Shown here piece after piece: positions 56,022 through 64,000 of a DNA stretch of 64,000 nt. The notes under the pieces were generated by a model, which saw nothing but the letters and a program-made list of their open reading frames with translations, was not told where the DNA came from and ran no database searches. Position 1 is the first letter of the stretch. Each line of letters begins with the position of its first letter. Source of the stretch: JBBSDP01 sp963754335 (GTDB taxonomy: Bacteria > Planctomycetota > Phycisphaerae > Tepidisphaerales > Tepidisphaeraceae); NCBI GenBank assembly GCA_963754335.1, contig CAVWFQ010000003.1:1054001-1118000 (forward strand), read 5' to 3'. Made by a program: the position numbers and the translations under genes.

Positions 56022-57152
56022 ATGCCTCTCGAAATCCTTGAAGACAAAGAACGTCTCCGTTCGCTCAAAGGAATGTTGCATCGCTTCAGCGCACCGGCGG
56101 CTGAGGAATTAATTCAACGCCGTGAGAACGGCGACATCCGGTGTTTTGCCTGCGGGCATCGCTGCCTGGTCAAACCGGGCCGCGACGGCGTCTGCAGGGT
56201 TCGTTTCAACGACAAAGGTACGCTTCTGGTTCCTCATGGTTACGTCGGCGCGCTGGCCTGCGACCCAGTCGAAAAAAAGCCTTTCTTTCACCTGCTCCCC
56301 GGAAGCGACGCGCTGACCTTTGGGATGGTCGGGTGCGATTATCATTGCGGCTACTGCCAGAACTGGGTGACGAGCCAGATGCTGCGCGATCCCGATGCCG
56401 TCGCGTCGCCGCGACAGACGACGCCGGAGGAATTGGTCGAACATGCGCTGCGTCACGGGGCTCCGATCATCGCCTCAAGCTATAACGAGCCGCTGATCAC
56501 CAGCGAATGGGCGATGGAGGTCTTTCGCGCTGGTCGATCGCGCGGCCTTAAATGCGCCTACATTTCCAATGGCAACGCCACCTCTGAGGTGCTCGACTTC
56601 ATCCGACCCCGGGTCGATGCTTACAAAGTTGATCTGAAGACCTTTGATCCACGCCATTACCGTCAGCTTGGCGGGGTGATGGAACACGTGACAGACACGA
56701 TCCGCAGGCTCAAGGAACGTGGCTTCTGGGTTGAGATCGTGACTCTCGTCGTGCCCGGATTCAGTGACGACGCCGACGACTCAAAACGCATGGCGGAATT
56801 CATCGCCACCATCGACCCGCTCATCCCCTGGCACATGACGGTGTTTCATCCCGACTACAAAATGACCGAGCCGCGCCGAACCGAGGCCGAAGACTTATTG
56901 CGAATCGTTGAATTCGGAACGCAGGCCGGTCTGAAATATCTGTATCCTGGCAACCTGCCCGGGCAGGTGGGAGAGTGGGAAAACACGCGCTGCCACCACT
57001 GCGATAAAACGGTTATCCGGCGATTTGGATTTCGCGTGATCGAAAACCTAATCGCGGCCGACGGACTCTGCCCCTATTGCGCAAGACCGCTGCCCGGGAT
57101 CTGGGGTTCCCCTTCCGGTCACGGAGATGGGCGTGTTCGACCGATTTCGTGA
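56022..57152 (+). CDS. amrS: AmmeMemoRadiSam-system radical SAM enzyme
   Basis: 376 residues. Radical SAM core with CDYHCGYCQNW (Cx3Cx2C) near residue 104. N-terminal CFACGHRC and C-terminal CHHCDKT and CPYC are extra Cys pairs typical of AmrS. The gene has a GGAGG site. It generates 5'-deoxyadenosyl radicals for an unknown modification; its usual partners AmrA and MEMO1-like proteins are not in the window. A palindromic repeat follows at 57185. Confidence 0.9.
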   Translation: MPLEILEDKERLRSLKGMLHRFSAPAAEELIQRRENGDIRCFACGHRCLVKPGRDGVCRVRFNDKGTLLVPHGYVGALACDPVEKKPFFHLLPGSDALTFGMVGCDYHCGYCQNWVTSQMLRDPDAVASPRQTTPEELVEHALRHGAPIIASSYNEPLITSEWAMEVFRAGRSRGLKCAYISNGNATSEVLDFIRPRVDAYKVDLKTFDPRHYRQLGGVMEHVTDTIRRLKERGFWVEIVTLVVPGFSDDADDSKRMAEFIATIDPLIPWHMTVFHPDYKMTEPRRTEAEDLLRIVEFGTQAGLKYLYPGNLPGQVGEWENTRCHHCDKTVIRRFGFRVIENLIAADGLCPYCARPLPGIWGSPSGHGDGRVRPIS

Positions 57153-57184
57153 GATCTGGAAAAAAAGGTCCTTTTGCGCTGTAA

Positions 57185-57277
57185 AGGACGCGCTGGCTTA
57201 CGCCGGCGGCTAGCAAGGAAGTCGCAAACTGGATTTCGCTTTTCCTTCATAGCCGCGGGCGTAAGCCAGCGCGTCCT
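57185..57277. repeat. 20-bp inverted repeat downstream of amrS
   Basis: AGGACGCGCTGGCTTACGCC (57185-57204) and its complement (57258-57277), extended by GGCGGCTA and TAGCCGCG inside. Another member of the arms-and-loop class seen at 7831 and 16695. Confidence 0.75.
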
Positions 57278-57380
57278 CGTGCAAAAGACGATGATCGGTC
57301 CTTGGCACTCGAAACCCGTAAACTTGCCCGCGCCGACCGGTCCCTTTACATTAAGCGCTCTCGCTGGCAGGAGAAACGAT

Positions 57381-58579
57381 ATGGGTCGGTATCGGCTGAT
57401 CGGAGCGGGCGGCATCGTCGGCATCTTGTTGCTCGCTTCGGCGCTGCTTGCGCGGCCTGGCGTCGTCATCACGCAGGATAACAACCGCTTCGAAGGGGAC
57501 GTCGTCGAGAATAAAGACAAGGGGACCGTTGACATCACTCCGCCCGGCGGCGACGCGCAGAAAACGGTCACGATCAGCCGAGCCAATGTCTCGTCGATCA
57601 CTTACAACGACGAAGTTGAAAAGGATGTCCACCAAAAACTGGCGAAGCTTGATCGCAGCGACGTCTCGGGCCGGCTCGACCTGGCGCACTATGCCGCCGA
57701 TCATCATGCTTACCAATCGGCGCGTGAAGTGCTCGAAGATGCACGCCGTCTCGATCCACGGAATCGCCAGGTCAATGACCTGCTCGACTCGGTGAACGAG
57801 CAACTTCGTGCCCGCGGGCCAACCACCGGCGAATCGGTCGCCACCACGAAACCGGCCGCGACTCAGGAGACGGCAGTACACGTTCCGGAGGCCCCGACTG
57901 ATAGCTCCGGCGTCACGCGCATGGTCACGGCGGAGGAAATCAACCGAATTCGCGAAATAGAACTGGGAAAGAATGATTCCAATGTTCGCATCCATATCGA
58001 TCCCGATGCGCAAAGAAATTCCTGACGTTCAAGGGCATGAGCAACTCGGATTTCGCCCGCCTTGCTCCGGTCCAACAGGCGTATCTCATTCTCGATGAAG
58101 GTAAGCGCGACATGCGCGATGGCGTGCACATCCTGAGTGATCCCCCGCCCTTGCTCTACTTCCGTCGCGACATCGTCCGCGCCCTCGGTACAGGATGCGC
58201 CACCAGCAAATGTCACGGCGGCCATTCGGCGGGGGGGTTGTACCTGTATCCGCAGGCGGATAACGAAGCGGCGGCGTACACCGATTTCGTGATTCTCCAG
58301 AAATACGCCAGGACGCTGAATGGACGCCGATACCAGTTCATCGATCGGGAAACGCCGGATCAATCGCTGCTGCTTCAGTATGTGCTGCCGCCGGAGTTTG
58401 CCGACCTTCCTCATCCGGGTAAGAGCGGCTACAAGGGGATCGTCCGCAGCCGCACTGATCAGCATTACAAACAGATTTACAATTGGATCAGCACTCAGCT
58501 TCCGATACCGGCGCCGGACTATTCATTCATCGACCTGAGCGCTCCCCCGACAACCAAGCCCACGGCCCCTGCGCCATGA
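57381..58579 (+). CDS. Secreted protein with CxxxCH motif (1 frame break)
   Basis: About 399 residues after adding one A near 58017 (run of A). A hydrophobic N-terminal segment (GAGGIVGILLLASALLARPG), an SH3-like or LSm-like beta region (NRFEGDVVENKDKGTVDITP), a TPR-like helical stretch (SAREVLEDARRLDPRNRQVN), a linker, and a C-terminal domain with GCATSKCHGGHSAGGLYLYP, a CxxxCH motif like those of planctomycete haem or metal-binding proteins. AGGAG upstream. Function unknown; likely periplasmic. Confidence 0.78.
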
Positions 58580-58595
58580 TTGTCCCGACTATTCC

Positions 58596-59030
58596 ATGAC
58601 ACCCGGTGGGATTCTTAGCCTGGCCTTGTGCTTGACTGGAGCGGCCACCTTCGTCGATCGCGCCCAGCGCCGCCGCCGCCGCATCGCTTTGAGACGGCTG
58701 GCCACGGAATGGCGGATGAACTACAGCCCCTTCGATCCCCTGCGCCTCACCGCACGGGTGGCCCACCATTTTCCCATACCCGGGGCGGCGAATCTCAAAG
58801 TCAGCGACGTGATTTACGGGATCGAAGGGAATCGGTACCGCTACATCTTTACGGCGGAATATACTGTCGGTGTAGTTCGCACCAAGCACCGCCTGGTCCG
58901 CGCCGCGACCTTCTGTGAGCCCCGCGATTTCCGTCACGGTCAGCCGATGGGCCCGCTCTTCCTCGCCGCCGCTGAACTGCCGCTGATCGAGCAATATCAG
59001 CAGCTTTCTCCTTCGAGCTCCCCAGCTTAA
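58596..59030 (+). CDS. Hypothetical protein with N-terminal membrane helix
   Basis: 144 residues; a short hydrophobic N-terminal segment (GGILSLALCLTGAATFV) followed by a basic cluster (RRRRRIALRR) and a globular beta-rich part with SDVIYGIEGNRYRYIFTAEY. I do not recognise a family. 16 nt after the preceding gene, no clear ribosome site. Confidence 0.55.
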   Translation: MTPGGILSLALCLTGAATFVDRAQRRRRRIALRRLATEWRMNYSPFDPLRLTARVAHHFPIPGAANLKVSDVIYGIEGNRYRYIFTAEYTVGVVRTKHRLVRAATFCEPRDFRHGQPMGPLFLAAAELPLIEQYQQLSPSSSPA

Positions 59031-59070
59031 AACAACGAGCAACGGACGGATCAGTTCTTCCCGGCGAACG

Positions 59071-59240
59071 CGTGCGTGACAGATTCGGCGGCCCAAAAAG
59101 TCTCCCCCTCGCCCGGTACTCCGGAGAGGGCGCGGGTGAGGGTCTTCCACGCGCGATACGGAATGACCCTCACCCCAACCCTCTTCCCAGCGTACTGGGA
59201 GAGGGGGAATGCACCCCGCCGCCGATTCTGTCATGTACCC
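59071..59240. repeat. MITE-like element copy 4 (full length)
   Basis: About 170 bp with left end GTGCGTGACAGATTCGGCGG and right end CCGCCGATTCTGTCATGTAC, similar internal cassette to copy 3 (about 90% by eye). It lies between the hypothetical gene and the phosphoesterase gene. Confidence 0.8.
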
Positions 59241-59433
59241 CCGCCGAACGGTCCGGGCGGAGGGGGAAATTGACGGTCGGTATGGGTACCCGTACCATCA
59301 TCGAATCTGGCGCCTCGCCCGTTTGCTCGGGCGTGATGCATCGGTTGGAGCGAAATATGGGCGTGTCGCGGCGGAATCGTCGCGGCGCGGCCGGGGCATG
59401 TGCCGCCGGCCCGGGCGGAGCAGCGGCAGCGGC

Positions 59434-60183
59434 ATGTTTGCGATCGTCAGCGATATTCACGGCAACCTTGAGGCGTTCACCACCGTCTTGCAAGAGATCG
59501 AGCGGCGGGGGATTCAGCACATTGTCTGCCTCGGCGACATCATCGGATATGGGCCCAATCCGATGGAATGCATGGATCTGGTGATTTCCCGATGCCGGGC
59601 TTCGCTCATGGGAAACCACGATTTCGCGGTCTTCTACGAGCCGTTCAACTTCAATGCGGGAGCGGAAACCGCCTGCTTTTGGACGCGCTCCTGTTTCGAA
59701 AACGATCCGGACGTGGCCCGGCGGGCGAGCCGCTGGCGGTTTCTGGGCAATCTCCCGGTGCGGATCAAGACGCCGGAATTCGTCGCGGTCCATGCTTCGC
59801 CGCGCCGGCCGGTGAATGAATACATTTTCCCTGACGACATCTATACGAATCCCGGAAAATTCGTCAGCATCTTCGACCGTTTCGAGCGGCTCTGCTTTGT
59901 AGGCCACACGCACGTGCCGGGCGTGTTTCTAGAAGGGCCCGATTTTTATAGCCCCGACGAGCTTGACTATCGCTTCGAGTTGACCGACGAGAAGGCGATT
60001 ATCAACGTCGGCAGCGTCGGTCAGCCGCGAGATCGCGATCCCAGGAGCAGCTTCGTCGTGGTGACCGATACGTATCTGGAATTCGTCCGACTCATGTACG
60101 ACGTCGACACGACGGTCAAAAAGGTCGAGGCGATCCCCGAACTGGACAACTTCCTGGGCACCCGGCTCCTGGACGGAAGATGA
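59434..60183 (+). CDS. Calcineurin-like metallophosphoesterase
   Basis: 249 residues. Metal motifs: DIHGNLEAF (D-H), CLGDIIGYGPNP (GD), LMGNHD (GNHD), VAVHASPR and FVGHTHVPGVF (GHTH). Family members hydrolyse phosphodiesters or phosphomonoesters; the YfcE/MJ0936 subfamily has this layout. The start at 59434 begins the core directly; the frame is open upstream into the repeat. GGAG lies 14 nt before it. Confidence 0.88.
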   Translation: MFAIVSDIHGNLEAFTTVLQEIERRGIQHIVCLGDIIGYGPNPMECMDLVISRCRASLMGNHDFAVFYEPFNFNAGAETACFWTRSCFENDPDVARRASRWRFLGNLPVRIKTPEFVAVHASPRRPVNEYIFPDDIYTNPGKFVSIFDRFERLCFVGHTHVPGVFLEGPDFYSPDELDYRFELTDEKAIINVGSVGQPRDRDPRSSFVVVTDTYLEFVRLMYDVDTTVKKVEAIPELDNFLGTRLLDGR

Positions 60184-60204
60184 TCCGGGCAGTCAGAGAA
60201 ATTG

Positions 60205-62303
60205 ATGGATAATAAGCGAACGTTCATTTTGATGATTGCGTCCCTGGCGGTGATCGGCCTCTGGTTCGGCGCGCAGTATGTGGTTGATAAGCGCCACCCC
60301 GAATGGGCCGAGGCCCGCGCGCGTAAACTGCAGGAGGAGTCCTCCTCCACGCAGCCGATCTCGGAGCCTTCGCCGACCACGGCGCCGGAAGCGACCAGTT
60401 CAACGCTGCCGGCAACCGTACCGTCCATTACGGCTGGATTGCACGTAGTGGAAGGGGACACCAATTCGACGAATGTCGACCTGGGCTCCGGGGTCGCCAA
60501 GGATCCGACCTGGGCGATGCAACTGGAATTGTCTTCGGTGGGCGCGGGGGTGCGCCAGGTCACACTCAACCAGTTTCAGAAGGCGGTAAAAGACACTTCG
60601 CGTTACTCATTTGAGCAGCCTTACGCAGATCATCCGGGAACCGAACCGCTGGGGACCAGCTTCATCGAAATTAACGGGAGCAGTCTCGATCTTTCGACCA
60701 CTCCGTGGAATCTTCAAAGCCAGAACCCCGCCGACGGCACCGCGACCTATTCCCTGCTCGTCGCCCTTCCTGGTGATCAGAAAACGGTGCGGCTGACCAA
60801 GACCTATACGCTCCCACACCGTGACTCACAGTCTCAGGGTTATGAGGTGTCGGTCAATTACAACATCGAAAATCTGAGCGGCCGGGATCTCAAAATTGTG
60901 ACTGGGTTTAACGGCCCGACTGTTCCGCCCAAAGAGGTCGAGCGCGGCGCCGACCGCCAGATTATCGCAGGCTATAACGAAGGATCCAGCATCCGCGTCG
61001 TTCAGCATGTCGCCGAGGAATTCCACAAAGACAAGGTTTCCCAGGACTTCTCGCAGGATAAGAATCAGTCAGCGGTGTGGGCGGGAGCGGGAAGCGTTTA
61101 TTTCGACGCGCTGGTTCTTCCGCTGCCGTTGGCGCCCGGCTCCGCGCTGAGAAATACAGCATCAACTCAACAGCGCTTGATCCTGACAACCTCGACCACA
61201 ACGACATCAAGACCAGCTTCGCCACCGGTATGACTGTGCTCACCGCGGGAACGCAGGTCCAATTCCCACTAAGCGTTTATTTCGGGCCGAAGATGCGCAC
61301 GGTGTTTGAAACGCCCTATTACTCGGCGTTTCCGCGGATGTATGACAAGATTCTCATTGTCGGAAGCAGCTATTGCGCATTTTGCACGTTTCCCAAGCTG
61401 GTGGCGGTACTTGTCTGGCTGCTCGGCATCTTTCACAGCGTTCTTTTCCATGACTGGGGTCTGGCGATTATCGCCCTGGTTTGTCTCGTTCGCTTAATTC
61501 TTCATCCCATCACCAAGAAATCGCAGGTCCACATGATGCGGATGGGGAAAATGGGCCCCGAGATGGAGCGGCTGAAGAAGAAATACGCCGACGACAAAGA
61601 CGCGCTCAATAAGGCGATGATGCAGTTCTATAAGGAGCAGGGGATGGCCCCAGTGCTGGGGTGCCTGCCGATGTTCCTGCAAATGCCGATCTGGATCGCG
61701 CTCTGGACGGCATTACAGAGCACCTTCGAACTACGCCTCTCGCCGTTCCTCTGGTTTGGGCGCCTTCATCTGACGTGGATCGCGGACCTGGCCCGTCCGG
61801 ATGCGCTGATACCGTTTCATCAGATCACGATCCCGTTCGCCAATGTTCAGCTCGACTCGTTCAATCTGCTCCCGATCCTGATGGGCGGCGTGATGTTCCT
61901 CCAGCAGAAGTACACGCCCAAGCCGGTGGCGGCGACGCCGGAGCAGGCGCAGCAGCAAAAGATGATGACCTGGATGTCGACCCTGCTTTTTCCGATTTTT
62001 CTCTACAAGGGCCCGGCGGGATTGAACCTGTACATATTTGCCAGCACGGCTGCGGGAATCATCGAGAGCAAAGTGATCCGCGACCATATCAAGCAGCGCG
62101 AAGAGGCGGAGAAAGGGGGCCGTGTGTTTGTTGAAACCAAGCCGACACGCGGCAATCGACGCCGTGGAGGCGAGGACCTTTTGGGTTCACCCTTCGACGG
62201 ACCCAAACCACCCAAAAAGCCGCCAGGGAAATTGGCCGCGTGGCTCGCCGATCTTCAGGCCAAAGCTGAACAAATAAAGCGTGAAGGTGGTAAGGGGAAA
62301 TAA
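60205..62303 (+). CDS. yidC: YidC/Oxa1-type membrane protein insertase (1 frame break)
   Basis: About 699 codons. N-terminal helix (TFILMIASLAVIGLWFGAQY), a Ser/Thr-rich periplasmic domain with a beta-sandwich-like region, then the five-helix insertase core: LVAVLVWLLGIFHSVLFHDW, LIRLILHPITKKSQ-like (VCLVRLILHPITKKSQVHMM), APVLGCLPMFLQMPIWIALW and GLNLYIFASTAAGIIESKVI, ending in a basic tail. A base is missing near 61146: adding it gives GSAAEKYSINST. It inserts proteins into the cytoplasmic membrane. The C-terminal positive tail may bind ribosomes. Confidence 0.93.
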
Positions 62304-62310
62304 GACAATT

Positions 62311-62342
62311 CGAACATCGAACATCGAACATCCAACGTTGAA
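62311..62342 (+). repeat. Short tandem GAACATC repeats
   Basis: Four GAACATC-like units (CGAACATCGAACATCGAACA then TCCAACGTTGAA) between yidC and the DUF1080 gene. A low-complexity type often seen in planctomycete intergenic DNA. Confidence 0.6.
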
Positions 62343-62404
62343 TGACGATATGCCCTCAATGCCGAACTAAGAATGGAAAGAAGAACAAAACGCGGAGGAA
62401 CGAC

Positions 62405-63058
62405 ATGAAGAAATCAATTATCCTCATCGCTTCAATCGCCGTGCTCCTTCTCATCGCTTTCATTCGCGCCGAGGATGCGGCCCCGGACGCCGGATTCGAG
62501 CCGATGTTCAACGGCAAGGACCTGACCGGGTGGGAAGGGAACTTGAAGCTCTGGTCGGCCGAAAATGGAGAGATCGTCGGGAAAAGTCCAGGCATTCACC
62601 AAAACGAATTTCTCGCCACGACTGCAAGCTACGGCGACTTTGTGATGAAATTCAAATTCCGCCTGGTCAACACCAGCGGCCAGGCGAACAGCGGCATGCA
62701 GTTCCGCAGCAAGCGCGTGCCCAATTCCACCGAAGTGTCCGGCTACCAGGCCGATGTCGGACAGGACTACTGGGGCGGTTTGTACGATGAATCCCGCCGC
62801 AACAAAACCCTCGTGAAGCCGCCCAAAGATGAGATCGAAAAAGCGATCCATCGCGACGGTTGGAACGAATACGTCATTACCGCACAGGGGCCGCACATCA
62901 TTCAGGAGATCAACGGATATAAGTGCGTCGACTACACCGAGCCCGAGCCGGCCGATCAGATTCCGCGCGAGGGAATTTGCGCGCTACAGATTCATGCCGG
63001 TGGCCCCATGGAAATTCATGCCAAGGATCTGTTCATCAAGAAGCTCGAATCGAAATAA
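62405..63058 (+). CDS. DUF1080 (3-keto-disaccharide hydrolase) protein
   Basis: 217 residues with a signal peptide (IILIASIAVLLLIAFIRAED) and a single concanavalin-like DUF1080 domain: FEPMFNGKDLTGWEGN, FVMKFKFRLVNTSGQANSGM, GYQADVGQDYWGGLYDESRR and EGICALQIHAGGPMEIHAKD. Some members hydrolyse 3-keto-glycosides. Likely exported. AGGA precedes the ATG at 62405; a start at 62342 is not needed. Confidence 0.88.
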   Translation: MKKSIILIASIAVLLLIAFIRAEDAAPDAGFEPMFNGKDLTGWEGNLKLWSAENGEIVGKSPGIHQNEFLATTASYGDFVMKFKFRLVNTSGQANSGMQFRSKRVPNSTEVSGYQADVGQDYWGGLYDESRRNKTLVKPPKDEIEKAIHRDGWNEYVITAQGPHIIQEINGYKCVDYTEPEPADQIPREGICALQIHAGGPMEIHAKDLFIKKLESK

Positions 63059-63077
63059 GTGTTTTGGGAGTGATGCG

Positions 63078-64000
63078 ATGAGTCATCATGGCGTCATACG
63101 GATTGGCTTTCTCTTCCTGGCGCTTCTGCTGCCGGGGCCTCGGACGCCGATCGCATCGGGGGAGGATGTAAAGACGCTTGAAATTGGCGCCCCCGCGCCG
63201 GATTTCGATTTGCCCGGCGTCGATGGAAAGCGCTACACCCTCAAGGATTTCGCTGACGCAAAGATCCTCGTCATTATTTTCACGTCCAATCATTGTCCGA
63301 CCGCGCAGGCGTACGAAGGCCGGATCAAGAAGATGGCCGCGGACTACAAGGATAAAGGCGTTTCGATCGTTGGGATCAATCCGAATAACCCAGACGCCCT
63401 GACGCTCGACGAGCTCAGATATTCGGATCTCAATGATTCGCTCGAAGACATGAAGGTCCGCGCGAAAGATCAGGGTTTCAACTTTCCCTATTTGTATGAC
63501 GGCGACACGCAGAAGGTCGCCCACGCGTATGGAGTGCAGGCCACGCCGCACGTTTTCATTTTCGATTCGGATCGAAAGCTTCGCTATGTGGGAAGGATCG
63601 ATGATTCGGAAGTGAAAACGGTGCATCACCACGACGCGACCGATGCGATCGACGCGCTCCTGGCGGGCAAGCCGGTCGCCGTGGAGAAGACGCATGTCTT
63701 TGGCTGCTCGACGAAATGGATCTCCAAGAGCGACAACGCCCGCAAGGCGATCGAACAGTGGGATAAGGAGCCGGTCGAGCTTAAGACGATTGATGCCGCC
63801 GCAATCAAGGCGCTCGCCGCAAACGATTCCAAAAAGTTACGGCTCATCAATGTCTGGGCGACGTGGTGCGGTCCATGCGTGGCTGAAATGCCTGATCTGG
63901 TTACGATTCAGCGAATTTATCGCGACCGCGGTTTTGAGCTCGTCACGATCAGCATGGACGACCTGACGCGGAAAGACACCGCCCTGAGCTTTCTCCAGAA
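63078..64000 (+). CDS. Secreted double thioredoxin-fold protein, C-terminus beyond the window
   Basis: At least 307 residues. A signal peptide (IGFLFLALLLPGPRTPIA), a first redoxin domain (GAPAPDFDLPGVDGKRYTLK; TSNHCPTAQ with only one Cys; FPYLYDGDTQKVAHAYGV), then a second thioredoxin-like domain with WATWCGPCVAEMPDL. The ATG at 63078 has GGGAG 7 nt upstream. Likely periplasmic thiol-disulfide or peroxide chemistry. The open frame continues past 64000. Confidence 0.88.
   Translation, partial: MSHHGVIRIGFLFLALLLPGPRTPIASGEDVKTLEIGAPAPDFDLPGVDGKRYTLKDFADAKILVIIFTSNHCPTAQAYEGRIKKMAADYKDKGVSIVGINPNNPDALTLDELRYSDLNDSLEDMKVRAKDQGFNFPYLYDGDTQKVAHAYGVQATPHVFIFDSDRKLRYVGRIDDSEVKTVHHHDATDAIDALLAGKPVAVEKTHVFGCSTKWISKSDNARKAIEQWDKEPVELKTIDAAAIKALAANDSKKLRLINVWATWCGPCVAEMPDLVTIQRIYRDRGFELVTISMDDLTRKDTALSFLQ

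Overview
The window looks like a chromosomal segment of a planctomycete, probably class Phycisphaerae (Tepidisphaera/Humisphaera-like). This is inferred from gene content, not from a marker gene: a type IV prepilin-like protein ending in a VDGHV box, a ThuA/F5-8C/propeller/HEAT/cytochrome c giant protein, a TIGR03067-like protein, a DUF1080 protein, CSLREA beta-helix surface proteins with an LEPR-like N-terminal motif, and GC-rich coding with Gly/Ala/Pro-rich linkers. No rRNA, tRNA, CRISPR or complete insertion sequence was seen.

Layout. 1-7.8 kb: phosphoketolase (cut by the window edge), the giant PVC-type dehydrogenase, a ThuA protein. 8-14.7 kb: endonuclease IV, small secreted proteins, a prepilin-like protein, a divergent IspD, an HtrA-like protease, an HxlR regulator and a site-2 protease. 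14.8-20.3 kb: Anbu proteasome-like peptidase, two transglutaminase-like proteins, an alpha-E protein and a circularly permuted ATP-grasp enzyme, a conserved but poorly understood peptide-ligation/hydrolysis cluster. 20.5-27.6 kb: AsmA-like protein, lipoprotein, two tandem CSLREA beta-helix proteins. 27.7-34 kb: cdsA-phoH-7TM-HD-ybeY-CNNM operon. 34-41.6 kb: two small lipoproteins, a DUF104/VapC pair with a stop in the toxin, PutA, Lon, Hsp20. 41.8-50 kb: coiled-coil lipoprotein, an HTH protein behind 10-bp phased iterons, an NtrC-type regulator, an Na+/H+ antiporter, and an APC permease with a UspA-like tail preceded by a c-di-AMP (ydaO/yuaA-type) riboswitch. 50-64 kb: a gene-poor stretch rich in RNA hairpins, a peptidase-S74 chaperone-domain protein with a RiPP-leader-like N-terminus, a metallo-beta-lactamase nuclease, an SPFH-like/propeller protein, a Ca2+/H+ exchanger, AmrS radical SAM enzyme, a phosphoesterase, YidC, a DUF1080 protein and a double thioredoxin-fold protein.

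The sequence has about 24 apparent frame breaks in 13 otherwise well conserved genes, including lon and yidC. Their pattern (one base lost where GCGC should be GCCGC or GCGGC, single extra G/C bases, homopolymer changes) points to residual sequencing error rather than gene decay. For these genes I give the whole repaired locus and list the break points; strictly, the reading frame is not open as written.

The most interesting items are the riboswitch/permease pair together with a PgpH-like phosphodiesterase, the promoter-to-terminator small RNA candidate beside it, the shared iteron element at about 20.4 and 43.95 kb, the Anbu/ATP-grasp cluster with a transglutaminase lacking its catalytic His, the leader-like S74 protein, and a four-copy MITE-like repeat family.
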